The notes beneath the pieces were generated by a model that worked only from the letters and a program-made list of their open reading frames with translations, did no database searches and was not told the origin of the DNA. The translations under genes and the position numbers were made by a program. A stretch of 21,735 nucleotides of DNA from Acidobacteriota bacterium (GTDB taxonomy: Bacteria; Acidobacteriota; Terriglobia; Acidiferrales; UBA7541): positions 1 through 21,735 of the forward strand of contig QHYP01000239.1 in NCBI GenBank assembly GCA_003224195.1, written 5' to 3'. Shown here in pieces: positions 1-8,519 of this stretch (position 1 is the stretch's first letter; each line of letters starts with the position of its first letter).

Positions 1-662
1 GCTTCCAGCGTGGCTTTTACGAAGTAATACTGACCACTCAGGCTTGCATTCAAACCATCGTAAATGCGTTTGAAATCGGCGGTGATCTTCACGTCCAGCG
101 CGGGGCGCAGGCCGGTGAACTTCAAATCGTAAATTACGCCGATGGGCCCCGTACCTTGTTTATAGGCCTGCTCCAGGATGATTGCGCCTTCCTGGCTCAA
201 GGTCAGGCTGAAAGCCGCCTCTTCGTCTCCCTGAAGCGAGGGCGTGGTGGCGCCCAGGATTTCTTCGACGGCATTGAATGCCCCGGCGTGCGCTGCGGTC
301 GCCGACGTTCCCCCCGAACCTTCAAGATTGAGCGCCACGCATTTCACGGTGCCCGTATCAAATGGGACCAAGCTCAGCACAGGGTCGCCCGGGGCTATCC
401 CGGACAAACGCGACTTGATGCGGCCTTCGGTGGCTCGATCCAGCTTCAAACTCGTGGCAAACATGACGAAGCCGCCGCCCTTGGCACCACCTTCAACCGC
501 CGCCGGCTTGTACTTGATGAAAGTAAAAACTGATTGGCCGTCCGTTCTTCGGGTCAGAGAGACCGGTCCGGGCAAATACCAGAACTGGTTCGGATCGGCA
601 TGATCGGGGAATACTGTGATTCCGTCTACGGTGATGGTTCTAGGGGCGGACAGAAGCAGCAT
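1..662 (-). CDS. FYYLP-family tandem paralog, seventh gene of operon, 3' end cut by window edge
   Basis: Partial gene; 220 N-terminal residues are visible and the C-terminus lies beyond position 1. The ATG at 662 has GGAGGAG six bases upstream. Visible are the element FWYLP (residues 27-31) followed by RRTDG (38-42), a Gly-rich turn GGAKGGGF, and a second conserved stretch near residues 140-190 with PIGVIYDL and LRPALDVKI. The 777-aa neighbour has PIGIVYAL and LRPAYNVHL at the matching place. No signal peptide and no transmembrane segment are seen. It is separated from the upstream gene by 79 bases, the largest gap in the operon, with no terminator visible there. I do not recognise a characterised family; function unknown. 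By comparison with the paralogs, the missing part probably carries the helical segment and perhaps beta repeats. Confidence 0.85.
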   Translation of the reverse strand, partial: MLLLSAPRTITVDGITVFPDHADPNQFWYLPGPVSLTRRTDGQSVFTFIKYKPAAVEGGAKGGGFVMFATSLKLDRATEGRIKSRLSGIAPGDPVLSLVPFDTGTVKCVALNLEGSGGTSATAAHAGAFNAVEEILGATTPSLQGDEEAAFSLTLSQEGAIILEQAYKQGTGPIGVIYDLKFTGLRPALDVKITADFKRIYDGLNASLSGQYYFVKATLE

Positions 663-741
663 GGAATTCTCCTCCAAAAGCGATCTTCATCTTCGCCAGC
701 TTGCGATGAGCGGAATCGTCGACGGGCCGCGGCCGCCTTCC

Positions 742-3075
742 CTATGTAACAGGGACGACCAGGTCCGCGGCGTCCGTCATTTGCCAATCCGTGTCGCGAG
801 ACATGCCGTTAATGAACTGCACCGAGGCCTGATAGCTGTACTTCGCCTGATTCGGATCGACATAGTCGAATTCAAAGCTCCCCGAGTTTTCCGGCTTGGT
901 GAAAATACTCTGATTGCCGAAGCTGAGGCCGTTGCCCAGATCCTCATACTTGGCATTTACGATGACCTGTTTGATCTTGAGCGCCGCGAAATCGGCCGCT
1001 TCGGGGCGAATGCTGACGATCTTGTGACCCCGCATGTCGCTCCTGACAAAAATCCGGGCGTCGAGAGTGTACGAGCGCGGTATCTGCGTCATCCTACCGT
1101 CCGCAAAGAGGATGGTAATTTCGTAGGCCACGCGCCGCTGGTTGGGATCGCGCAACTCCACGGTGAATGACTTGGGTGCGGGATCGGTCTTGGAAAAGGT
1201 CACCGAACTCTGCTGCGATATGTTGTTGGCCGGGTCGTCATAAAACAGGTCCACGAAGACGTTTTGAACCTTGTCCCAGGGCACAGCCGCTACCACGTCC
1301 ACACTTCGCTTCATGGGGAATGGATCGCGGATGATGACCTGCTGTTGGTCGGTGGTGACCCATGGCTTTTCCAGGTCGTGGCCGTCCGCGCCCCGGAAGA
1401 TCAGTTTGCACTCAAAGCTGGTGAGCTGCGGGTCCAGAATGAAGATCTTCCAGTCCTGCGAACCCTTGTCGCTGTTCAACAGGAATGTCTGCTGCTCGTG
1501 GAGATGGTTCGCCGGGTCGGCGTAACGCACCTGGACTTCCACCGTGGAGTATTTCTGCCAGGGAAAGCTGATGGTCGTGATCGGGATATGGACGAGGGAA
1601 TAGAGCCGCCGCGGGTCGATCTCCAGGTTATCGGCCTGCGTGAGCAGTTGCGGCGAGTCCAGGCTTGGCGGGCGCTGCGTGCCATCAATGCTCTTGAAGC
1701 TGACGGTATATTGATAGTTTACGTCTCTCTGTACAGCCCCAGCGGAGATGTTGCTGGCCCAGTCCACCTTGTCGGTCGGGCGGCTGGGCTCCAGAAGCAC
1801 GCTCTTGCCGTCGTTGCCGTAGCGCAACTGCACGTTCAGCGAGGTCACGCTGTCCTCATCAAAGTTGGCGCGGGAAATTACATTCACCTGCCGCCTCTGG
1901 AACCACGGGTCATCGAGGTTCACCGGAATAACAAACCGGCTGAGGTCGAGGTGTTGGTCGCGAAGCACTTGAAATAGTCCGGCCAGATGCGCCTGAGGGT
2001 AGATGGTGCGCTTCACCGTAGTGCGCTCGCGCATATTCACGTCAAGCATTTTCTTGTCGATGCGGGTGTAATCGGTCTTCTTATGAGAAAAGCTCGCCAA
2101 GCCCGCCATGCCCCCGGTAGCGGCCATCGTGGAGGCCCTCTCCGCGAAGCCCGCCGCCCTGTCCCAGCCGTCTTGTCGGGGCGTGGCCGGATCTATGCTG
2201 GACTGAAAGAAAGCATTGGTGATCATGTCCCGCACTTCTTGAACTGCCCGGTCGCGGCTGGAAATGATGCTGGTGGTGTCCTCGCCTTCGGGCACAAACG
2301 TGTCCACGTCGAGCTGGATGGCGCGGCTTTCGACCAACTTATCGACCGCAGTGTCGATTTGGGAAGAGAAACAAAGCACACTGGCGCTGAACTGTTCGTC
2401 CAGCGCTTTTTGGACCCGGTCCCAGTCGATATGCAGGTGCACGTTGTAAGCCGGGCGCAGCGCAAGATAATCGAGCGCGTACACGATTCCAATGGGAGAC
2501 ATCTCCCCCTGAAGCGCTTGTTCGAGCGTTGTAACTCCTGCCGCATCCAGGGAGACAGAGAAGACTGCTTGGTTTTCTCCATAAAGCGCAGGATGAGCGC
2601 TCTGGTCAATGCGGAGGACGAATTTCGGGCCCGCGACCGCCACCGCGGCGGCGCTCGAAGACGAACCCGAACTGCCGGAAGAACCCCCTGCGGAGCTCGG
2701 TCGCGAACCGGGTTCCGGCGGGGGTGGCGTGGAAGCTCCAAATAGCAACAACCGCACCGTACCATCCACCACAGGCAGCGGCCCCAGCTTCGGTTTCTCT
2801 CTTAGGTGCAGCATGCTTCTCAACTCGTCGGCAACATCGTCCAGTGCTTTGCTGTCGATCCCGAGGTTGCAGTCAAAGTTGAGAAATCCACCGCTGCCTG
2901 CGGTGCCCCGGAACTTGATGAGCTGTATCTGAGGCACGCCCTGTCCGGTCGCGGAATCGGGCAGGACCGTAAGTTTCGGGGCCAGCGGAAGATAGTAGAA
3001 CCACGTTGGATCCTGGTGGTCCGGCATCAAAGAGACGCCATTAATGATCGGGAATGGCGGATTCAAATAGATCAT
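742..3075 (-). CDS. FYYLP-family paralog with C-terminal beta-sandwich-like repeats, 777 aa
   Basis: ATG at 3075, two bases after the upstream stop, with GGGAG seven bases before it. The N-terminal domain has FYYLP at residues 26-30. A Ser/Gly/Ala linker (about 123-148) leads to a conserved core: LYGENQAVFSVSL at 164-176, LEQALQG at 184-190, PIGIVYALDYLALRP at 194-208, then IDTAVDKLVESRAIQLD (240-256) and a helical stretch (276-290). NLDDPWF (386-392) aligns with DLNDPFF in the next paralog. From about 390 to the end there appear to be four repeats of 85-95 residues, each with a Y.D-type strand (VRYAD, LFYDD, AKYED), and most with a later DG or NG turn. This looks like tandem immunoglobulin-like beta sandwiches. 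No signal peptide, membrane segment or catalytic motif is seen. Function unknown; a structural or binding role is inference. Confidence 0.9.
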   Translation of the reverse strand: MIYLNPPFPIINGVSLMPDHQDPTWFYYLPLAPKLTVLPDSATGQGVPQIQLIKFRGTAGSGGFLNFDCNLGIDSKALDDVADELRSMLHLREKPKLGPLPVVDGTVRLLLFGASTPPPPEPGSRPSSAGGSSGSSGSSSSAAAVAVAGPKFVLRIDQSAHPALYGENQAVFSVSLDAAGVTTLEQALQGEMSPIGIVYALDYLALRPAYNVHLHIDWDRVQKALDEQFSASVLCFSSQIDTAVDKLVESRAIQLDVDTFVPEGEDTTSIISSRDRAVQEVRDMITNAFFQSSIDPATPRQDGWDRAAGFAERASTMAATGGMAGLASFSHKKTDYTRIDKKMLDVNMRERTTVKRTIYPQAHLAGLFQVLRDQHLDLSRFVIPVNLDDPWFQRRQVNVISRANFDEDSVTSLNVQLRYGNDGKSVLLEPSRPTDKVDWASNISAGAVQRDVNYQYTVSFKSIDGTQRPPSLDSPQLLTQADNLEIDPRRLYSLVHIPITTISFPWQKYSTVEVQVRYADPANHLHEQQTFLLNSDKGSQDWKIFILDPQLTSFECKLIFRGADGHDLEKPWVTTDQQQVIIRDPFPMKRSVDVVAAVPWDKVQNVFVDLFYDDPANNISQQSSVTFSKTDPAPKSFTVELRDPNQRRVAYEITILFADGRMTQIPRSYTLDARIFVRSDMRGHKIVSIRPEAADFAALKIKQVIVNAKYEDLGNGLSFGNQSIFTKPENSGSFEFDYVDPNQAKYSYQASVQFINGMSRDTDWQMTDAADLVVPVT

Positions 3076-3077
3076 CG

Positions 3078-5303
3078 CTACGCTCCCGGCGCGGCTGCCA
3101 TGGGCATCTCCAGCAGCAGCATTGGCTCATTGCTTGTAATCGGCCCGATAGATTTGCTGGTGCCGTCCAGCAGGAAGAAGGAAGCACGGTAGTCGTAGCT
3201 CTTCTTGCTCTTGTCCTGCAGGCGAACCGTCCAGACCGGCGCGGCAGTTGTATTTTTTGTAATGACAAAGTCCTTCGTGCTGTCCACATCGTGCCCGGGA
3301 TCTGCGTAATGCAGCGCGACCTTGACCAGTTTCACCCTGGTGAAATCGACCAGGTCCGGCTGTACGGTGACGCTCAGGAACTCGCTGTCATCCTTTGGTC
3401 GCCCGACCAGAATGGTATTCTTGGTCGCTGTAGTCTCCGCGATGTTCTGTACCTGCCCGTCCTGGAACTGAATGGTGCCCGAATAGGTGACTTTGCCGAG
3501 GCTGTCATCAATCACCGGGAAGGTCCAGTCGATGAAAGGCTGTAACTTGCTCAGCGCAACGGAGTTGCTCTGGATGTAGTGGTTAGTGTCGTCGGCATAT
3601 TTCACGTCCAGGAAGATGGTGCCCACGTCCGACTGTAGATCGCCGATGGCCCGCAGAGAGATGGTCTTGCGCCCGCCGAAGGGGCTTCCCACGTAAACCT
3701 GCGCCGCAGGGTTTGATTTCCAGTCGGTGAAGTACGTCTTGCCATCCTTCATGTCGTATTTCACCTTGTATTTGAAGGGGGCGTTGCGGGTTGCGAAGAT
3801 CACTTTTTGGAGCGTCTGCGCCTTGTGATCCTTGTCGAGGACCAGTTGCCATTCGACCGGGGCCACGTTGTTGGACGAGTCTTCATAGTGCACGGTCACC
3901 AGCGCCTGCGCGACCTCGTCAAAGTTAATATCGCCGGCCTGCACGCTGGCCAGCAGCACTCCGGTGTCGCCGACGTCGATCGTGAGCGGCTCGTCGCCCT
4001 TGCTCAGCAGCGTTCCGGAGTCAAATACCCGGGTCTCGCCCTTGTAATTGACTTTATAGCTGTACTGGTAGGCCTTTTTGTTGTTCTCGATGAAGCTCGC
4101 AAACTTCACCACGTCATTGGGATTGGTCAGCGTGAATGGAAGACTCGTATGCGTCTTCCCTTCGTCATAGCTGATGCGCCCATCAATGCTGAAGATGGGG
4201 AGGTTGGCGAAGTCCGCGTTACCCCGAATGTTGACGTTGATCTGTTGGAAGAAGGGGTCGTTCAAATCTACGGTCCTGGAGAAATCACTCCATTTGAGCG
4301 GCTTTCCGTCTTTGCCGGTCAGCGTATTGATACCGGGCAAGCTTCCACGCGGTCCGAGGTTAGGCTCGATGACCATGCCTTCGGTAAACGAGCGGTTGAA
4401 ATCGACGATTTTGCTTTCACTGATGTCACGCGTGAGGTGCTTGATGCCGTCCGGGACTTTTTGGGCATCGCTGGAAACCTCGGGAATGTCGCCCAGGACC
4501 ATCCGCTTGATCGCGTCCTCCAGCGTCTGGAACCCCCAATCCCGGATGGTGTTAATGATCTTCTGGTCCGTTACCGCGCCGGGATCGATGTCTACGTTTC
4601 CGCACTCGCTGGAGATAAATTGCTGTTGGATGTTCTCCCGATAAGAATGATCGCTGTACCAGCCGTCATTAATGTCCACCTTCTGGTGGAAGCTCATGAA
4701 CTTTTGTGCGTGGAACCACACGTGCACCGTGATGGGCGGCAGCCTTACAGGGGCATAAAGGTCATAGACCACTTGGAGTGACGGGCCTTTCGCCTGCAAG
4801 GCCTGCTCGGCCAAAGTTGCGCCTTCCGCTGAGAACTCAACGGTGAAAGGCGTGATCAGATCGCCATAGAGCGATGGAGCGCCGGGGTTCTGTACCCGCT
4901 CGACCAGGGCGGCATTCTGCGCCCCACTGTCAAACAACTGCATGCTCGAGGCGCCCTTGGTAAAGCTTACTTCCCTGATCTGCACCACAGGTTTGGGATT
5001 GATCCTGGTAAACTTCGGGTTGGCGTTGACCTGCTCCTGGAGGGCCTCCTGGCACTTCTTCACGGTTGCGCCTGGAACCGAGAATTCCACGTCGCAAATC
5101 AGGAACCCTCCACCCTTCTTACCGCCTTCCCGCGGCACCGGCTCCCTGTACTTGAGAAACTGGAACACCGGGGAGCCATCCGGCCCGATGCGGAACCTGG
5201 GTGTTGAGGCTATCAAATAGAAAATAAAAGGAGATGCGTCGTCGCCGTAGGCGATGACGTCGTCGATCCCTGGGATTCTTTGTTCTTGCATCCACGCTAG
5301 CAT
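3078..5303 (-). CDS. FYYLP-family paralog with C-terminal beta-sandwich-like repeats, 741 aa
   Basis: The open frame begins at a TTG at 5315, but ATG at 5303 has GGAGG five bases upstream, so I start there. The N-terminal element is FYLIASTP (28-35), then GPDGSPVFQFLKY and a KKGGGFL turn. The core has SLYGD (144-148), GATLAEQALQ (161-170), LQVVYDLYAP (176-185), an amphipathic helical stretch (about 247-270), DISES (293-297) and DLNDPFF (346-352). Three or four repeats follow from about 355 to 733, with VHYED, VKYAD and LHYAD strands and DG turns, as in the 777-aa neighbour. The two proteins align along their whole length, so they are duplicates that diverged. No signal peptide, membrane span or enzyme motif is visible. 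The downstream gene starts two bases after this stop, so translation is probably coupled. Function unknown. Confidence 0.9.
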   Translation of the reverse strand: MLAWMQEQRIPGIDDVIAYGDDASPFIFYLIASTPRFRIGPDGSPVFQFLKYREPVPREGGKKGGGFLICDVEFSVPGATVKKCQEALQEQVNANPKFTRINPKPVVQIREVSFTKGASSMQLFDSGAQNAALVERVQNPGAPSLYGDLITPFTVEFSAEGATLAEQALQAKGPSLQVVYDLYAPVRLPPITVHVWFHAQKFMSFHQKVDINDGWYSDHSYRENIQQQFISSECGNVDIDPGAVTDQKIINTIRDWGFQTLEDAIKRMVLGDIPEVSSDAQKVPDGIKHLTRDISESKIVDFNRSFTEGMVIEPNLGPRGSLPGINTLTGKDGKPLKWSDFSRTVDLNDPFFQQINVNIRGNADFANLPIFSIDGRISYDEGKTHTSLPFTLTNPNDVVKFASFIENNKKAYQYSYKVNYKGETRVFDSGTLLSKGDEPLTIDVGDTGVLLASVQAGDINFDEVAQALVTVHYEDSSNNVAPVEWQLVLDKDHKAQTLQKVIFATRNAPFKYKVKYDMKDGKTYFTDWKSNPAAQVYVGSPFGGRKTISLRAIGDLQSDVGTIFLDVKYADDTNHYIQSNSVALSKLQPFIDWTFPVIDDSLGKVTYSGTIQFQDGQVQNIAETTATKNTILVGRPKDDSEFLSVTVQPDLVDFTRVKLVKVALHYADPGHDVDSTKDFVITKNTTAAPVWTVRLQDKSKKSYDYRASFFLLDGTSKSIGPITSNEPMLLLEMPMAAAPGA

Positions 5304-5325
5304 TTTCGCCTCCAAGTATCCTTAT

Positions 5326-6699
5326 TTATAACTTCACCTCAGGTGTCCCGATCTTGACCGCAGGATGGCCGGTTTCCGTGCCGTCCGAAGCGGTTTCTTC
5401 CCAGCTATACTCAATAACACCAGCCAGGCCGGAGTCCCTGGATACGACATACCAGGAATCCGTCCAATCTCCGTATCCCCATGTGATGGTGCGGTCGTCC
5501 TCGCTTCCGTTTCCTTGAGGATGGTATTTCGCTTGAATTCTTATTCGTTTTGCCCCGGCCTGTTTCCGCGCGGCCCCATCGAAGTTCACCAGGCATAACC
5601 CGAGCTGCTGCGGGGTCAATGCAACCACTTCAGTTTTCGCATCTATCTGAACCTGGTAGGTCGGCCCGCCATCGGTGTAGCTTGTCTTGATATCCACAGG
5701 CTTGCCAGCTTCCACCGTGAGCGTGACAGGCTTGAACGCGGGGGGCTGAAGGACGGCCTGCGAGCCGGCACAAGACACCTGCACGAAGGCAATGGGTAAA
5801 TCCTTGGCATCAAAGCCTATCTGAAATGCTCGGGGAACCCGGCCGCCGGGGGACAGAGCTTTTGCAGATGGCGAGACTAGGAGACTGGCCGCCTTGCTAC
5901 CAGCGAACCACCCGCCGACGTCCGCCTCACGAACCAGCTTCACCGGATGTTCCTCGCTCAAGGTAGCTGCAGCATAGAGATGAGCTGCATCCAAGGTGGC
6001 GTCCGTTCCGGACAGCATCCGTTGTAGGACATTTGCCGCCTGGTCTTTGGCAGCATTGATGGTCCTGGCACGCAGGGTTTCGGAGACATCGTCGCCCGAA
6101 GTGGCCAGTTGAATTCGGCCATCACTCAGGGCGGACTCAATCCGGGCTCGACAAGCGTCAATGTCAGCTCCAACGTCCAGTTGTTCCAGATCTTGCCGGA
6201 CATCCCCCGAAACCGCTGCGGTGCAGACGAGATGCGACTGTCCCGATACCTCGTAGGAGACTTTGAGCACCTTCGGCTGCCCGGTAATTGCCAGTCTTGT
6301 CTGCGTGTAACGCGCGCCATCCAGGGTCAAGTTGAACAACGCCGTGAAGGGCAGGTATCCGGAAGATGAGGTAGTCGCCAGCTCGGTGGAGGTGCCATCC
6401 GGCATGGTAAGCGCCAGTTTCACTGCTTCCACACTCAGCGCTTCCATCCTGAGTTGCGGAGAAGAACTGAGCTCGGGGAATTGACGCCGAAGGTGCTCTT
6501 GCAGCGCCTTCATCTGGTCCGGGGTCACGTCCCAGTGAACGCCAAGCTGCAAAATGCCCGCGCTGTCACTGAGAATCATGCTTGCCGCAGGAGCGCCGGA
6601 AGGCGTTAACTCAGGGCCGGGATCGCCCGGGATGAAGTAAAAAGTGCCCGGCTCGTTTTCACTCTGCCGGTACAGAATGTGTTGGAACTCCCCTGCCAT
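5326..6699 (-). CDS. Shorter FYYLP-family paralog, 457 aa
   Basis: The frame opens with GTG at 6705, which overlaps the upstream TGA, but ATG at 6699 has GGAG seven bases upstream and is preferred. It sits two bases after the upstream stop. The N-terminal element is FYFIP (20-24). The core region FTALFNLTLDG (118-128) and LKVSYEVSG (145-153) matches the FSVSL and VYDL region of the larger paralogs. A segment with CRARIESALSDGRIQL (183-198) matches the B-type VDKLVESRAIQL, and a helix follows (about 213-230). The C-terminal third holds one apparent beta domain containing IQAKYHPQGNGSED and a terminal VEYSWEE-like strand (here IEYSWEE), rather than four repeats. No signal peptide or membrane segment. 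It looks like a single-repeat version of its neighbours. Function unknown. Confidence 0.88.
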   Translation of the reverse strand: MAGEFQHILYRQSENEPGTFYFIPGDPGPELTPSGAPAASMILSDSAGILQLGVHWDVTPDQMKALQEHLRRQFPELSSSPQLRMEALSVEAVKLALTMPDGTSTELATTSSSGYLPFTALFNLTLDGARYTQTRLAITGQPKVLKVSYEVSGQSHLVCTAAVSGDVRQDLEQLDVGADIDACRARIESALSDGRIQLATSGDDVSETLRARTINAAKDQAANVLQRMLSGTDATLDAAHLYAAATLSEEHPVKLVREADVGGWFAGSKAASLLVSPSAKALSPGGRVPRAFQIGFDAKDLPIAFVQVSCAGSQAVLQPPAFKPVTLTVEAGKPVDIKTSYTDGGPTYQVQIDAKTEVVALTPQQLGLCLVNFDGAARKQAGAKRIRIQAKYHPQGNGSEDDRTITWGYGDWTDSWYVVSRDSGLAGVIEYSWEETASDGTETGHPAVKIGTPEVKL

Positions 6700-6701
6700 G
6701 G

Positions 6702-8513
6702 TCACGCTCCGGCGCCGACGGTCTGGCTTGCTGCGGCCGCCTCCAGAAGGAGGGGTTCAAACGGCGAGCGAACATTGGACCAGGGATTTGCGGAAGCATC
6801 CGCCTTGTGAATGCGGTAGTGGTAACCAGGCGCAAACGGCGAAGGAGCAAACCACTTCCATTGGCGCTGTGGCGACTCCGGAGTCAATGCGACCACCGAG
6901 ATATTCTCAGGCGACTCCGGACTCGACTCCGGCAGCAGATCAACGGCCAGCAATCGTGCCCCAGCGTCAAAGGTGCAGCGAATATCCAGCGTTTGCGGGC
7001 CGTATTCGCGAAACGACGAAAGATCGAGATGGATTGGACGGGCCGGCATGGGCCCCAACTTCAGCACGTGCGCCCTGTCGGCTGATCGAACTTCAAACTC
7101 AAGGGTGGCCGAGGAACCTCTCGGCACAGCCAGCGTGAGCCGTGGCTGGCTTGGAGTCAGCGAAAACGTATTTTGCACGGCATCGTACCGCTGCGTGCAG
7201 GTCAAAGCTCCCGCCGCGAGCAGCCGGTCCGAAGCCTCGACCGGTATAAAGGTCAAAGGGAAGTCGTCGGTGTCTAAATCCAGCTTGTCGCCTTCGTGGG
7301 CCGTGTCTTCTCCTTCGAGCCTGTGGGTCCCCGCCGAATCCTGCAAGATCACGAATGTTTTGTACGAGTAAGCCAGCTTTTCTGCTGGAGCCAATTGCAG
7401 CAGCATGAAACCGGAATCGCTTGGCCCCTGCAACTCCACCGTGCGGTTGATTTGCTGGGGGCGGAACGGCAGCTTGGGCGGCACTTTCACCGTCACTCCC
7501 AGGCTCAAGATTCCCTGCCGCTGGGCAGGAAGGTTGGCCGCAACGCTGAGCGAGACAAACCCGGTCTGAAGTCGGCGGACCGTATCGGTGGACACAACAG
7601 CCTCGATCCCATGGGCGGCGACCAACGCGCGCGCTGATGCCAACGGATCAAACGTCAGGGTGACTGTACGAGCGGTTGCCGCAGGCTCGGCGAGATCCCA
7701 TAGAAATGTCCCACTTCCAAACTGCTCAGCCGCAGGTAACACCAGGATGGGCCCCCCGCCCGTCTGGGGCGCAAGCCCAAATGAGGCAAATCGGGCGCGT
7801 ACGTGATCAGCCATGCAATCGCCGAAGAGTGTAGGGTCGACACCGTCCATTTTGCCCTCGACTCTCCAGGGCAGATCGCCTGAGGTCACGGCAAGGGCGG
7901 CAGCCAACTCGGCGCGGGAAATCCCGCCGCCTTGCCCGGCTTTGATCAGCAAAAAGCGGAGAAACTGTGCGGGGTCAAAGCGCACCTGCAATGGAAGCCG
8001 CGGTGCAACTCCCCACAGCTCCAGATGCGCCGTGGCCCGGAGCGGCACGCTGTCGGCCGTCAGCATGCCTTTGACCAACAGCGCGGACTCGAGGTCCAGG
8101 CGGGAGAAAAAACGCGCCAGCCCAAGCCCCTGGAAATTTATGCGGACCGGCGCGCAAAGCTGCGACGCCTCTTTGAGTTCACCCATCGGGGAAATTTGCA
8201 CAAACCCACCGCGAAAGACCGCCTGCTCCAACACGGCCCCCGGCTGCTTTGCGCGAACAATCGCCAGCCCATCTTGCATGGCAAAGACAGCTTGCAAACA
8301 AAAATCCAGCATTCCGTAGGGAGAAGGCGGAAGCATGGGGTTTTCGGGACGCACGATGCCTAAATGGAAGTCCCCCGCTCCATCTTGGCGTCTGGCGATG
8401 TCAAGAGCTTGAGGTAAGAGTGTGTATGCCCCGGATGCCGCATAAGGCATGAGGACTACGACGCCTTTCTCCTGAATCGGCGCCTGGAAATCCGGCATAC
8501 CTTCGAGCTCCAT
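6702..8513 (-). CDS. Divergent FYYLP-family member, 603 aa
   Basis: ATG at 8513, six bases after the upstream stop; the ribosome site is weak (GGTGA). A second ATG five codons in has GGAG nine bases upstream and could be the true start. YTLLPQALDIARRQDGA (30-46) matches FYYLPDSFKIARRPDGA in the 598-aa neighbour, which ties this gene to the family although the rest has diverged. The middle is rich in Ala and Leu with no clear membrane span. The C-terminal half reads as beta-rich, with FVSLSVAANLPAQRQGIL, then a strand series ending near residue 590. A short ESSPESPENI stretch lies near 535. No signal peptide and no catalytic motif. Function unknown. Its stop is two bases before the next start, so it belongs to the same transcription unit. 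Confidence 0.88.
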   Translation of the reverse strand: MELEGMPDFQAPIQEKGVVVLMPYAASGAYTLLPQALDIARRQDGAGDFHLGIVRPENPMLPPSPYGMLDFCLQAVFAMQDGLAIVRAKQPGAVLEQAVFRGGFVQISPMGELKEASQLCAPVRINFQGLGLARFFSRLDLESALLVKGMLTADSVPLRATAHLELWGVAPRLPLQVRFDPAQFLRFLLIKAGQGGGISRAELAAALAVTSGDLPWRVEGKMDGVDPTLFGDCMADHVRARFASFGLAPQTGGGPILVLPAAEQFGSGTFLWDLAEPAATARTVTLTFDPLASARALVAAHGIEAVVSTDTVRRLQTGFVSLSVAANLPAQRQGILSLGVTVKVPPKLPFRPQQINRTVELQGPSDSGFMLLQLAPAEKLAYSYKTFVILQDSAGTHRLEGEDTAHEGDKLDLDTDDFPLTFIPVEASDRLLAAGALTCTQRYDAVQNTFSLTPSQPRLTLAVPRGSSATLEFEVRSADRAHVLKLGPMPARPIHLDLSSFREYGPQTLDIRCTFDAGARLLAVDLLPESSPESPENISVVALTPESPQRQWKWFAPSPFAPGYHYRIHKADASANPWSNVRSPFEPLLLEAAAASQTVGAGA

Positions 8514-8519
8514 AACGCT

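Noticed and set aside
616..2745. Long plus-strand open frames opposite the 777-aa gene
   Set aside because: They are antisense shadows in GC-rich DNA; the minus-strand frame has the paralog motifs, a ribosome site and coupled neighbours.
3807..4781. 324-codon plus-strand open frame opposite the 741-aa gene
   Set aside because: No recognisable motif, and it lies wholly inside a gene supported by paralogy on the other strand.
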